64,000 nucleotides of DNA from Serilophus lunatus (lineage: Eukaryota; Chordata; Aves; Passeriformes; Eurylaimidae). The DNA lies in NCBI GenBank assembly GCA_013399895.1, contig VXBA01005369.1:124001-188000 (forward strand), written 5' to 3'. Below are positions 37,601 to 50,773 of this stretch, piece by piece (position 1 is the first letter of the stretch; each line of letters begins with the position of its first letter). The notes under the pieces are model-generated. The model ran no database searches. It was not told where the DNA came from and worked only from the letters and a program-made list of their open reading frames with translations. Position numbers and translations under genes: made by a program.

Positions 37601-40600
37601 GTCAAAATAGGAGCTTCTCTGTATCCCAACCAGCGACAATAATTTATTGTGACTTTCAAAAGGATTTTGCTATATAAATTCATAGATGATGTCTGAGGAT
37701 TCTTGAGTAAAGTGTGAGAGGAGGAGCCCTCTGAGGGAAGGAACAAAGGCTGAGAATAAATAGCTAATTCTCAGTGTGGAGGGAGGTTAATAGTGGGGCA
37801 GACCAGCTAAGATCTTGAAAAGAGTGTGGGCAGAGTGAAGGAGATCAGAGAAGCTGTTTTGAAGAGTCCATCACCTACTTTTAACATCCTATTCACCACT
37901 GCAGCTAACTTACACATCGAAGGAAACTTCTTTTGTCTCCCTAATTAGACTGAATGTTAAAAGCAGCTGAAACTTCTGCAGCTAAAATGGGGCCAAGTAG
38001 ATGAATACTGAGGTGTCACAGTCCTATGAAGGCAGTATAAAAATGTGGTGAGAGCATTTGTAAGGCAGAGCTCCCACTCTCTCAATACTTTCAAAGAGAA
38101 TGCAAGTTTGCACAATTTAGTTCATGTTTTATAATCCTAGATAAGGCACTTAAATAGGGCAAAATCAGCCAAACTTTTTATTTGTCTTTAAGGTAGGTGT
38201 TTCTGAATTGTTAGGCTTAATAACATCTCTTGACAGAGACCAGCAAAACTTCAGACAACCATTATATTGTGTGTTTTACTAGTTGATTTATTTAGATGAC
38301 ATCAATGTATGGAGCAGCCAGTAAAAGGACCAGCAATATGCAGCCTCTGGATGTAGAACTCGATTGTGATTGTTGCTCTAAGGAGCTGTAAGCCAGCCTG
38401 GAAAAAGGAATGAGTGTCACCTTCCTTTTTCCACTTCTGTGCGTTTCTCTAATGTGACTCTTTTTATACATAATGAGACTCATTTTTGCAGAATGCCATA
38501 TTTGGATTATGCATGTTGTGTGTATGGGGAGACGAGATAAGGACTGGAATGAAGGAAGGAATAGAACCTGATTTACTTCTGGTCCCACAAGATTTGGATG
38601 ATACTTATTAAGTTAAGTGTTTAGCCCCAATTCACTTGACAGAATAAGCCCTCTATACTAAGGCTCTGTGCTGTAAATACCTCAATGTCCTCATTTTTAA
38701 CCAGCTGTTAATGTATTACAGTTGAATAAATAATGCACAATCAATGATTTATCCCGAAAATTGCACCTTGTTTTTCTGTTTCGGATAAGTCAAGAGCAAT
38801 TTTTTTTTTTTTTTGTAAAGTCAACTTGGCACCAAGACCTGTGTTTAAGTGTAACACTTGCTTTTAGCAAATAAGTACCTTAAATACTTTTTTTTCAACC
38901 AAGTCTGCTAGTGTTACTCAGTGGAATAAATATATTGTAAAGTAAATGCAAAAGAGATCCATGTGGTCAAAAGAAGTCTTCTGCATATTTCGAGTCTTAA
39001 AGAGATAAACATATATTAAAATTACGTATATAATATTCACTCAGGCCTCATCATTCTTTTACACAGGAAAATTGTAGATGTTATTGCATGTCTGGTAGTA
39101 TGCTGCCTCAATTAAAACATATGTTGTGAATGGCATATTTTTATCTAACATTTATATTTTGCATCAGAAACTGTATCCAGAATATAGCCAATTAGATATT
39201 GACCTCATGATGCAATGGGTTTCCTGTAAAGTGCCATTGGTTGTCTGGGGAGAAGGTGTGTGAAGGTGACAGAGCACTGCAGGTACTCCACTCTATTGCC
39301 TGCATTTCATCATGTCTTTTAATCAGCTCTCGCTCCCCTCTTTTCCTCTCACAGCATCAAACTGATTTTAGAAAAAAGTGTTAAACCAGGAAGAGAAACC
39401 CATTCTTTGTTCTTGAAAGGCTGACAGTGAGAGCAAACATGATCTCCTGTGCGAGTGCAGGTAGAATTTCTCTATCACAGCCAGATTTGTCTATAAATAG
39501 TCAATATCATGGAGGTAGGTTGTGGCTAAATTGTGTCCATTTCACTTCAAGGGATTAAATTGTGCCCACTGAAACAAACTGCACAAGTTGCCCAAAAGAG
39601 GCAGGATATGGCTCTGAGTAATGGAGGAGCTATGGTATTGCATATGAGAATGTCAGGTAGAGAGCCACTGGAAGTTTGTGTTGATTTTTTTCCAGCTAGA
39701 TTTAAAGAGTTAAGTCCTGTGCAAAGGACCTGCATAACAGACTCCTTTTGATCCTTTGCATTTTAGGTGTATAAGGTGAATCTGTAACACACACAAACAG
39801 CACTTGCACAGAGGTAAAGATGGCAGGCTTTTATTCAAGTCTGTCCTTAAGCATTGGGTGACACACTATGGAGAGAAAAATTAAGATATTCTGCAAACAT
39901 TGTGTTTGTAATTAAGCAACAGGCTGAGTTTTAGCTTTTTTTTTTCTTTCTTTTTTTTTTTTTTTAAAATTTCCTTATGACTGTAACTTCAATTCATCCT
40001 CTGCTACTTTTCCCTGTTTCTCTGGTTCAGTTTTATATAGATAGAGTATCTTATGCTAGAACGGCTGAGATGAGTATGCTAAGACCATCTGATCTGTATT
40101 ATAGAGCTGGCATACATCAGAATACTAAGTTGTGTCTTTGGTGCCAGTAATCTACACAACCAAACAGGCTGTGACTGCATTAAATTGCTATGATTTTTGA
40201 CAGAAGAGACCTTGTTTGCATAAATCCCTTGAATACCGATGGGAGTGTGATTACAGCTTTAACAAAGGGAGAGGTTGAATACAAATTTTAGAAGGCCAGA
40301 AAGTGTTTAGTATCTCTTATTGTTTTCATCAGAATTCTAAATCTTATTCATGCTGGTGACTCTGATCTTTATATCAATGCACAAAAAGAGAAGAACAGAG
40401 GAGCTAAAAGACTCTTCTCTTTTGACTGAAACACTGATTTTGTTATCGTGTTACCAATGAGGGTCCATTTGGGATATTATTCAAGTACAGAGATCAGTGC
40501 TGGCCTTTTGTAAGAGCCCTTAAATGTTTGGAATACATTTGCCCTTGAGGGAGATAACCTGCTGCAAAAAAGTCAGATTCAGATCAGGAGATAGAGAAGG

Positions 40601-40955
40601 TGGGATTGTGCTTTGCCCATTGATCCTTGCTGGGAGAGCAGTTCTGCCTTAAGCTTAATACTACATGCATTCTTTTGTTGCCCTCCATACTGGGCAATAG
40701 CTGGGTTCTATTTTCTGTGACAGGTTTTGTTCATGAAACAAACTGGCAATTAGCCACTGGCTGAGGCAACAAAGCGTATTTGTTTTGAATAAATGCAGTG
40801 ATCAGCATGTGTCTTGCTATTTGGTTTCTTTTGAGATCAAAAATACCAGGTATGTGTGTTTTTGAACCAAATAAGCTAAACAGACTTTTTTTTATACTTA
40901 GAATAGACGCTCGATTTTATTTTCTATATCTCATATTGCCTTCTGTTGCTCTAAG
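34632..40955. other. A+T-rich non-coding stretch
   Basis: No gene is recognised. The stretch holds several homopolymer runs, including a C10 run at about 37253-37262, T-runs near 38801-38814, and an interrupted T-rich tract at 39938-39965. These may be sites of slippage. Confidence 0.4.
39938..39965. repeat. interrupted poly-T tract
   Basis: Runs of T broken by single C residues, followed by AAAATTT. There is no sign of an attached retrosequence. Confidence 0.6.
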
Positions 40956-41770
40956 GTGGAAGGGGTGCCATTCAGAGGTAGCTGGACAAACCTGAGAGTT
41001 CAAAAGAGCCTCATGAGGTTCAACAAGGCCAAGTGCCAGGTGCTGTGCCTGTGTAGGGGCAACCCCAGACATGAGTACAGATTGGGAGAAGTCATTGAGA
41101 GCAGCCCTATGGAGAAGGACTTGGGTTTTCTCATGGATGAATTGCTGGACAAGAGTCAACAGTGTGTGCTTGCAGCCTAGAAACTGGACCACATCTTGGG
41201 CAACAAAAGAGGAATGGCCAGCAGGTTGACAGAGGTGATTTTCCCCCTCTACTCTGCCCTCATGAGACCCCACCTGGAAAACTACATCCAGGTCCTCAGC
41301 ACAGGAAAGATGTGGACCTGTTGGAGCAAGTCTAGAGGAGGGCCACAAAGATGATCAGAGGAATGGAGAACCTCTCCTATCAAGAGAGACAGAGCTGCGG
41401 TGGTTCAGGTAGCTCCAGGGATATTGTCACTGTGACCATTTTGTACCTAAAGGAGGCTTTATGAAAATGAGGGAGAACAATTTTACATGTGCAGATAGTG
41501 ATAGGAGAAGGCAGAATGGTTTTAAACTACAAGAGGAGAGATTTAAACTAGATGTTAGGAAGAAGTTCTTTAGTCAGAATGTTGTGAGGCACTGGCACAG
41601 GTTGCCCGGAGAACTTTTCAGTGTGCCATGCATGGAAGTGTTCAAGGACAGGATGGATGGGATCCTGATCCATCTGATCCAGTGTGTGAGCATTCTTGCC
41701 TGTGGTAGGGACTTGGAACTAGATAATCCTTATGGTCCCTTCCAACTCAAAGCATTTTATGATTCTATGA
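40956..41770 (+). mobile_element. CR1 LINE 3' part (ORF2 C-terminal region and tail)
   Basis: The copy starts in the part of ORF2 after the RT catalytic box. It reads LMRFNKAKCQVLCL, then GNPRHEYRLGEVIES and MEKDLGFLMDELLDKSQQC on the plus strand at 41010-41165. A stop at 41178 and further frame breaks follow. The DVRKKFFSQNVVRHWHRLP motif is at about 41550-41607, and the 3' end is a clean ATTCTATG octamer at 41762-41769. It is 5'-truncated. The octamer and partial frames suggest a middle-aged insertion. Confidence 0.9.
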
Positions 41771-44700
41771 CCTGCACTGGTTATAGTAGTAGCACTGTAG
41801 TTAGAGTAAAACAGCTTTTCCCATATAGATGCAGCATTTAGATGCCCATTTCTAGTTCTGATCATCACTTGCTTAAAATAGTTTATGAACAATCCTATCT
41901 CCTAGAAGTGTTCTGTATCCAAAATTACTCTCCATATAGGCAATTATATGGTACACTTATTCATGTGTTGTACTGAAATAGGTTTTTCCCATGGACTTCC
42001 ACAAGTGGACAAGATCTATTTCTGTCTTTTTATTTTTTTTCTGCCTACCTTCCTTCCACACATTTCCAAACTGGAAGAGCTGCCAGTAAAGGACATTTCT
42101 CCTTCTGAGGAATAAGATCATAATAATTAAAATAATCTTTCTAATCCTTACGGTGGGTCATTAAATAACTCCATAGAGAAAATACAAATCTAAGTAATAT
42201 TATCAGATTATTCCTTTATCAATATATAATTCCTCAGAAATGAGTACTTTAGGTCATCAGTTTTGACAATCCTAAAGAAAGAGTTGTTAAATTAATGTTC
42301 CTGATCAATAATGCAGAGTTTTTAGGAATACCTACTTATTTTGGTTACATTTTTTGTTCCAAGCTGGTGGACTGCCATAGGTAGCAGCAAGAGGAACTCA
42401 GGTACTGCAAAGGAGATACAAGTATTATCTACCTTATCCAATTCCTCTGGTGAACATGCTGCTCTGTGCCTCCATATTTTCTCTGGCATTGTCATTCCTG
42501 TCAATGCTACAAGTACAGGAACAAGAATGGTTTCAATACCAATTGTCAGTCTAACAGCAGGGTGCAGTTATGTGCTATGTCAACCGGTGTTATTTTTGTC
42601 ATAACATTGACAAAGATGGGTACTTCAGCAATGCTTCTCTAAGCTCAAGCTGATACGGATATGCCTCCTTGAGTACAGGCAATGTAAATGATTGGAGTGT
42701 AAGTGTGTGTGATGCATGTGTGTAGTGGTGACTGAAGGTCATGTGAATGAGTGAGGCTGAGAAGAAAGGCCCTGCATGTGCCTGTCTTCCCATTTCCTTA
42801 GTACAGAAATCCTGTTGTCTTTAAGTGCTCTTAGAGCTGTGCACGAAGTTGGACTGCAGCACTGTGCCATGACCACTCTCCATTGTTGTATAGGTTATAT
42901 GACAGCAGTTTGTCACAATAGAAGTTGCTTTCACTGGTCATGGGGAAATGATAGATTGCCGCCCAAATATTTCACTGTATTAGTCCAAAAGCACTGTAAG
43001 AGTTGTTCTGTGCAATAAATATAAATGATCTGTAAAACTTGTCTTATTTTTCCTTTTTGCTTTCCAAATAGCTTCACATTTCTAACTAAAAAGGAGTTGG
43101 TGTCCTCAACTATATCTTTAAAGAAGTTAAAACATTTAGGAATATTGAAGTAACTCAATGTCTTGCTGCTGAGTTATTTCTTTTGTCAGAGTACTTCAGA
43201 AGTAAGATGCTGCTGCTTCTAAATTGTCTTCTCCTTTACTGGAGTTACTAAAACTGGAGTTTAGTGACATTTAGGCGGAATACCAGGCATTCGTAAGTTC
43301 CTAGTCTTGACTTCCTTGCTATACAATGACATGGCAAAAATAGAATCTGAGGCTCCATCTGATTCCCAGTAGACCACTTATGTCCTGACATACCATCACC
43401 TATTTCATATCTTGTGGCTTATTAAATCAGATGAAAATTAAATTAAATAGGAATCATTTAAAGGAAGTCAGTGAAAACGTGCCACACTCCTTTAATGTCA
43501 TAAGTAGGCTTGAGTAACACTCATTTGCTTAAGAAGGATATTCTCCTCTTCACATTTGATTTCCTTTCATAGAAATTACAGCCATGCATAGCATGTGAAG
43601 CATAGATCTTAGTGCAAAGAAAGAAAGGCCCTATGGCCAGCATGCATTCCTCTCTCACCTTCTTCCATCTTCATGATTTGCAACATTATATCTTCTACAC
43701 ATCTGATTAATACCCTGATTTTAAAAGTTGAGGAGTGTTGCAGATCTTTCAGCTCTTTTTCCAGTAGAACAAATTTAGCACAAATGAAGCATCTTGAAAT
43801 TTTAAAGCACTGATCTCGGTAGCCAGAAGCAGACTAATGATGGGCATCAGTATTTAGCTTTCCAGGAAAGACTGATATTGACTGTAGGCAAATGTAGTCA
43901 GTGATTAATAATTTCTCTTTCGAGCAGGGATTGTGACTGCCTAAACACACAGAGATAGATCATGGGAGATATATAAATCTGGACTAAACATAATAGTGTA
44001 CAATTGTCACCACTGGTTCAGGAAATGGATGGGAAAAATAATGTGCTGTATTCTTTCAAATTCAAGGTCCTTGCTTGTTAAATTTAGTGAAATACTTGTT
44101 TCACCTTGTAACTAGGTTTTTTGAAGCAGTACTTTTACTGGGGAAAAAGTAATATATGTAGCAGACATGCTATGACTGGAATTTGTCCAGTTTTGCTTTG
44201 AAATGTCACTTGTATATGCCCCTTTTGATAGGCATGAAAGCAGATATTTATTTTACTTTCCAAATGTTTGATGAAATTAATGGATCTGAGGAATGTGCTT
44301 CATGCCAGAACTTGACCATCATATCCTAGCCATGCATGAAGCATTTGAGTACGGCTTGAAAATCAGCAGTGAAGTGAAAACATGGTGGGAGGTTCGCCTT
44401 GCCAGATCTATGCATCATTAATCTTGGAGATACAACATTTCTGATTTGCCTACTCTTTGTATCACATGTGAGAGCTTGCACAAGGGCCCATCTCACCAAT
44501 TTAATTTTTGACAGGGCATTTGCCTGGAGCTGATCTTGATTGAACTTACGCATCTGGCCCAGGCTAGCTAATGAAAACAGGACATTTTGTCTGGTTGTCA
44601 GCCCTGATAATTCAGGTTCTGAGTGCCTGTCTGGGACCAGCAGTTACTTTCTGAGTCTCTCTGAGACTAGGATCTTCCCATGAAAGCAATATCCTGTCTA

Positions 44701-47095
44701 CATCTACTTTGACTTGTTCTCAACTTGCACTAAATTTCAGTGAGACCAGCAGGGAGAGTGGGAGAGCTGTTAAAACCTACTTGTAGTGGAACTCTGAGAA
44801 GCAAATATTGTTCTCTTTCTTTGCAAGCATCTTTGAAAGCCCTTGCAAAAGACCTTGTAGTTGTCTTTGTCTTCTGTGATTTGGAGTAGGAAAAAGGAGG
44901 AGAAGGAAGTTGCCCTTTGCTCTGACTGTTGTAGGGAAATGCAGTTTATAAATAATGAAGTGAACTAACCTTTCTCTGCCTATCTTGCAGGCAAATAGCA
45001 TTGTAGGTTTTTGGTTTTGCTCCTAAGGAAGAAGAGGGGAAAAGACTCGTAGAGGTGCAGATACAACAGTGCAGCCTTTATACCTTGCAGCAGGTACTTA
45101 CGGCTGCAGGCACTTGAGATTACAAAAAGACTGTCATTGGTTCCTGGCATGTGGCACAGCTACCATTTCCTTGCTTGGACAGGGCTGTTTCATCAATCTT
45201 GCTGCAGTGCTAGTCCAGGCTGGGAGAAAGGTATTGTAATAATGGCAATAATATTAACAATCATAATAACAGGGCTGCTAGAAGAGTCATGGGCATTCTG
45301 TTGAGAATGCTTTGTAAGCATATTGACATGGAAATGTACTTCAGTCCATTTAGTGCTCTGTTTCCTTGAATATATTTTGATGGTACAGGATTGCCATTTA
45401 TTGTGTGGGGTGGGTGGTTGCTTCATGATTTTTTCCATTTATGAGTGCTATAATTATGAAGTGGGAATGGAATTTCAAGTTGTCTCTCACCTGGGATATG
45501 AATCTTCTGCTCAGTGCAGCTGAATGCACATATGTTTGTTTTCACAACAAAAACAACGTTAAAAAAAGTGAAATAAGTGTGGAGAGGCAAAGATGAGGGG
45601 TGAATCTTCATCCTGGTGATGTGGGGTTTAAAGGAATGTCAGACTACTGAACCACATTTGCTTCTGTTGCTCAGCAGACGTTTAATGCTAGTCTGTATGT
45701 TTCTGTGCTTATTTCACTACTTGAATGGATTTTCCCTGGTATTTAAAGTCCTATTCAGCTGATCCTGGTGGGCTGGTGCATCTCTGGATATTCTATGCTT
45801 TATTATTCATTGAAATAACAGAAAGCAATACCCTCATGAAATGACAAATGCCTGTTATCAGTGGCTTCCATGCATAAGAAACCATGTAGTGTGTAAGTTT
45901 ATTCATATAAATGTCTACTTGATGTGTATTTACATTGTATAATTATATGCAACTAATCAACTAATGTAACTGAATATTTACTATATTTTTGTAAGTAAAA
46001 AAATACATGCTCTTTACTGACCACAGTTTAGGAATGTTTTGTTTGTTTGTTTCGTTTTTTAATAGATTATGTTGTGCAAGGAACCTGAATATGCAGAATC
46101 TGGCCTTCAAAATAGCTGCTTGAAAATGTGGTGATTCTTATTCAATGAATCTAAACTTTCTAGGTAGTGCAACTTTGGAATTCAGTTCAGGTTCGATGCA
46201 GTTTGTGGCATGTGTACTATTGTGTGTGCAACTCTAATGGTGTTTGAAATAGCCCGTTTTAAGAAATTAACTATCTGCTCTCTCTTGTGAGCTTACTAGT
46301 GCAAGTTCCTGTATTTCTGCCACATGAAAGTCTTAAGTCTAGTTTTACAAATGGAAAAATAGTACAGCATTGTAAATTAGATGTATTTCAAGAACTCCTT
46401 TTGGGCTCACATTATTCATTTTGAGGCTTGGAGGGGCTTTTCTTTGTAGTCTTGTAATTGTATGCTTTTTGTATATTCTCGCTGTTTAAGAGCACAGTTG
46501 CTCCTGGATGTTAATGGAGTTAAAACAAAGATTTTCATGTTAATTTTTCAAATTCTGTTTCTAGGTATCAAAATTTAGGATATTTGCTTACAATATATTT
46601 AGGTTATCTAAGCCTCAAATGTCTTGGTATTCCTTAATGAAGTATGTTTTTTTAAAGATCAGATTTTATCTTTTTTTTTTTTTTTTAATCTTGACTAATG
46701 CAAAGTTTGCCTTCCTTTTGCAATTATTTCCTTTATTTTTATCCGAACATTATCTGCTCCATAGACCTTAAGTGTTTAAAAGCTGGTGTCTGAAAAAATC
46801 TTGGATTGCTGCTAGATCCAGAAGATAACTTTTGATCCCCATTTTATTACTGTAATCAGCTTTATAATTGGTTCTTTAGCTGTTGAAAATGTGATGCTGT
46901 AGTTTGTGCAGTAAGTTCAAATAAGGCTATACGTGAAATTCTTCTATAATGCTTATTAATTAGTCTCCGATTCTATATACAGAAGCAAAAACTATAGGGA
47001 GATATTCCTATCTAATGTTCTCCCTTTCTCAAAGGAAAGCTGTTCCAAACAGGGCACATAATTTTTGGAGCTGTATTTATTACTAAAGTCAGAAC
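41771..47095. other. non-coding stretch between CR1 copies
   Basis: No named repeat or splice-bounded exon is seen. Overlapping open frames on both strands at 42.3-42.8 kb are 60-87 codons long and carry no motif. A T-run lies at about 46672-46686. Confidence 0.4.
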
Positions 47096-47914
47096 TTTAT
47101 TGGTACAACAAAGTGTGTCATCCAACCTACTCTTGAGCACCTCCAGGGTCAGTGACTCCACCGCCTCCCAGGGCAGCCCATTCCAATGGCGGATCACCCT
47201 TTGTGTGAAGAATTTCTTCCTAATATCAAGTCTAAACCTCCCCTGATGGTGCTTGAGACTGTGCCCTCTTGTTCTGTCTCCAGTTACCTGAGAGAAGAGA
47301 CCGACCCCCGCCTGACTACACCCTCCTGTCAGGTAGTTACAGACAGCAATAAGGTCACCTCCGAGTCTCCCCTTCTCCAGACTAAACAACCCCAGCTCCC
47401 TCAACCACTCCTGACAGGGCTTGTGCTCCAGCCTCTTCACCGTCCTTGTTGCCCTTCTCTGAACACATTCCAGTAACTCAACATCTCTCCTATACTGTGG
47501 GTCCCAGAACTGGACACAGCTCTCAAGGTGCGGCCTAACCAATGCCCAGTACAGGGGAAGGATAACTTCCCTAGTCCTGCTGGCCACACCATTCCCGATG
47601 CAAGCCAGGATGCCATTGGCCTTCTTGGCCGCCTGGGCACACTGCTGGCTCATGCCAAGTCTCCCATCCACCAGCACTCCCAAGTCTCTCTCTGTCTGCC
47701 CACTCTCCAGCCACTCTGACCCCAGCTTATAGCTCTGCATGGGGTTATTGTGACCAAAGTGCAAGACCAGGCACATGGACTCATTGAATGTCATCCCATT
47801 GGAATCTGCCCATCTCTCCAGCCTGTCCAGATCCCTCTGCAGGGCCCTCCTACCCTCCAACAGATCAACACCCACTCTGAGCTTGGTCTCATCTGCAAAC
47901 TTACTGATGAAATA
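47096..47914 (-). mobile_element. CR1 LINE ORF2 C-terminal fragment, open frame largely intact
   Basis: The minus strand codes without interruption for the C-terminal part of CR1 ORF2, about 270 codons within a 313-codon frame that runs into flanking DNA. It starts at the RT palm motif block (KFADETKLRVGV, the CR1 FADDTKL box with D to E). It continues through LERWADSNGMTFN, DLGVLVDGRLGMSQQCAQAA and LPLYWALVRPHLE to DIRKKFFTQRVIRHWNGLP and a LEVLKSRLDDTL end near 47100. The Asp-to-Glu change falls in the conserved box and would probably impair catalysis. The 5' part of ORF2 is missing. The usual 3' region and octamer are also missing, so the fragment is truncated at both ends. Its low decay marks it as the youngest CR1 in the window. 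Confidence 0.92.
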
Positions 47915-50040
47915 ATCCTGTAAATATAAAATACCCAAATCTAATAGAGCCACTAAATCTGCTTCATCAATTATTTACTAGGAAAAAAAGAGAAAGAAAT
48001 AGACTGAAGTATCACTTGAGTCTCTGCCTAAACTTTTCCTATGTGTTATGTTGGTTGGTCAGCTTGTTTTTAGAGCATGGGAAAATTGTGTGCCCTAATT
48101 ATTACTCCTATATTTTGGCTCCAATACTCCTTCATAAACTCACCATGCTAACTTTAGTCAATAAATGAACTCAAATGAAACTTATTTAAAGCTACGCCTC
48201 TGCATCATTAATTACACGATGTTTCATATCCTTGGAACAAGCATCTTTGCTGTAAAAGAATCTGACTGCAAGGTCAGCTGTCCTTGCAAAGTTATGGTTT
48301 ATAAATCAGATCTAAGTATTTATGCTGATAGTTAGTTTTATTCTTCTCTTGCTGTGCTTAGTTCATATTTTTTTTACTGGATAACAGCATTATGGAAACT
48401 TATCTAAGTCCAGTATGATTATTTGAGGTGTTTAAAATCTGAGAGGCCTTGTATGGTATAGTATGGTACGGTAATGTAGATTTTTGAAATAAAGTGATGA
48501 AATGCTACAATTTACAATTTTAATTTTTGTGTTCCTAGAAACAACATGAGTCTAAGTAGAAGTAAATGAATTCTGGAAGTAACTACTTTCAAACATTGAT
48601 ATACATACCCATGTGTATTGATCCATGTTAATGTGATTATCTCCAGGCAGTGTCTAAGTACTGCACATCCCTTCTGTGAAATCTGTTTTTCCTAGTTGTG
48701 TGAGCAGATGAGACTGCTCTTGCCCTCATGCTTTGTGTCTTGTTCCAGAGATGGGGCTGCATTGTTTTCTCTCAGCTTGCTGAATGCATTCATGCTCTGC
48801 TGATACTCCTCTAGGTTGCCAAAGTATGTTTTAAGCTGACAGTGCCAGGCTGGGAAAACAGTGTTGCCAGTTTGTTGACTTCCTGCTGTCTTGTTTTGCA
48901 CTTACTTTGTCTGTGCTCTTTGCCAAGGTCCTTCATGGCTTTAGATGTTATAGCTCCTTCCTCATTCAATATTGAGAATGTTGCCTTCTCCCTGTTACTG
49001 GTGATGTGTCCTGCTTAAATCTTAAAAAAAATATCTTCATTTTGCTTCTTCTCAGGCCAGGGAAGAAATCCTAGCAAACATCTTCAAATTTACTTGCTTC
49101 CCTCTCTATTAAGCCTCCTTTACCTTAAAGCCTGAACACATCTTGGCTGGACTGTTCATGGTCTAAGATATTTCTCATTTCTAGAAGAGATGCATCAGTA
49201 GGACAAGAAAGAGAACAGGAAGGCTGGGAGCAGGGGGATGGGGTTATGGCTGGGGAAGGGATTTAACTGACTAATTTCCTTTGCAGCCCCAAGAGAAGAG
49301 TCCAGGGAGCCACAGCCAAGGACAACCACTCAACGTGCTGCTGGGTGGGATCTCATTGCATTGCTGGCTGTCCTGTCTGTATCCACATGTTCTTGTGTAC
49401 TGCAAATATAATTACTAAGTCTTTGGGACAGATGCTATAACACATCTTGGTGTTTATGCAGTCTCTGGCACAAATGTAGAATTATTGCAATAGAAACAGT
49501 ATAGAATAATCAATGGATTTTATACAGAGTGCTTTAACTAGATAAAGTTTTTTTCCTGGAACTTTAGCTGAAAGAAAATAAAAATACAAAGCTGAAAGAA
49601 AATTGAAAAGTTTTTTATTTAAGAAAAATGAATTTAAGTGTGTTTCTTTAAATTGTACATTACGTTGCATATTCATTCCATAGATTATTTTTATCCCTAC
49701 TTCTAGTGTTTGACATTAAACTAGACAGTACACTCTCCAAAGCACAATTGTTTTTCCAAATGTATTTTTCTTGCAAGTAGCTTGCTTTCATCTAGGGAAA
49801 GCAGCTTTATGCATGGAATAATAAAAAGCAATAGTAATTACTCTTGTTTGGAAGTAAAGCTGAAAAAGATTTGGACTATGTGGAAAAAGTGTAAAAATGG
49901 TAGGCCTTGTTTATGCTCTTCCCTCCCGTGTGCTAGCTTAAGCTGTAAGCTACAAGTAAAGTTGTAGTCTGTGGACATACTGCCTTAAAGCAGACACAAG
50001 ATCACATCCTGGTGCATCTGTTCAGAGACTATTATAATCA
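47915..50040. other. non-coding stretch
   Basis: Nothing recognisable apart from a short partial repeat of GTATGGTA words at about 48452-48472. Open frames are at most 69 codons. Confidence 0.4.
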
Positions 50041-50773
50041 CTAGTGGTTAGAGTTGTTTATTTTAGCAAGCGTTTTCATCTTCTTTATTTGGATTCCTTT
50101 TTTTAATGTTGGTAATGTTATTACCATGGGCTTACACATATTTTGACATGAAACCAGTGATTCTTTACTGCTTATGTGGCTGTCTCCAAGGTTGTACACA
50201 AGTCCTGTTGAAGGAAGAATAATATTTTTATGTATAAAAAGATTTATTGTATAAAGTTTTCCTTTAAAGACTTTCTGTGTATATGTTGGACAGATTTCTA
50301 AAACATGATCTTCAGCTTCTGCAGCTCTGCAATCTGATATGAGCTTTCTAGCTGTCTCCAGTATTTCTTTTAAGTTAATCATAGGTCTACAGCTCTTGCT
50401 TGCTACAAGAATGCTCTTGAAGCTGTCATTCATATTTGATTCAGGAATAACATTGCTAAAGTTCTCATTGCTTCTCTTTTGTGGCCTACTGTTATTCATA
50501 TGTTCTTTCTCTGTTCTAATTTTAAAACTGTCTGTGTTCCAATTTAGCTGGAGTGTTCAATGTATTCTTTTTTATGTTACGTAAAAGTTTTTATATCTCT
50601 CAGTGTCTTGATTTCAGAAAGAAATCTGATGGAGCCAGTTGGCTGAGAAATGGATTTCTCCATTTCACAGGAGAACCTCTGCACCCTTCTTTTGGGGAAA
50701 TGATCTCTGTATTTCTCTAGCACCCTGATTTGAAATGTAAATGAAGTTCCAAATGTTCCATGGAATTCAGTTT
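50041..50773 (-). pseudogene. protein-like minus-strand stretch with lesions, unrecognised
   Basis: A strong acceptor (TTTTTTTTCAG, exon start 50773) opens a minus-strand frame that reads as protein (TEFHGTFGTSFTFQ, then KYRDHFPKRR) until a stop at 50577. Protein-like reading with two stops follows. A second frame, offset from the first, is then open from 50552 to the stop at 50041 and contains a 152-codon stretch from its ATG at 50499 (NLKEILETARKLISD is a likely amphipathic helix). The second part is polar and Lys/Asn/Ser-rich, like a disordered protein. One explanation is a large exon of a gene that has decayed through a frameshift and stops. Two unrelated chance frames is the alternative. 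No domain is recognised. Confidence 0.28.
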
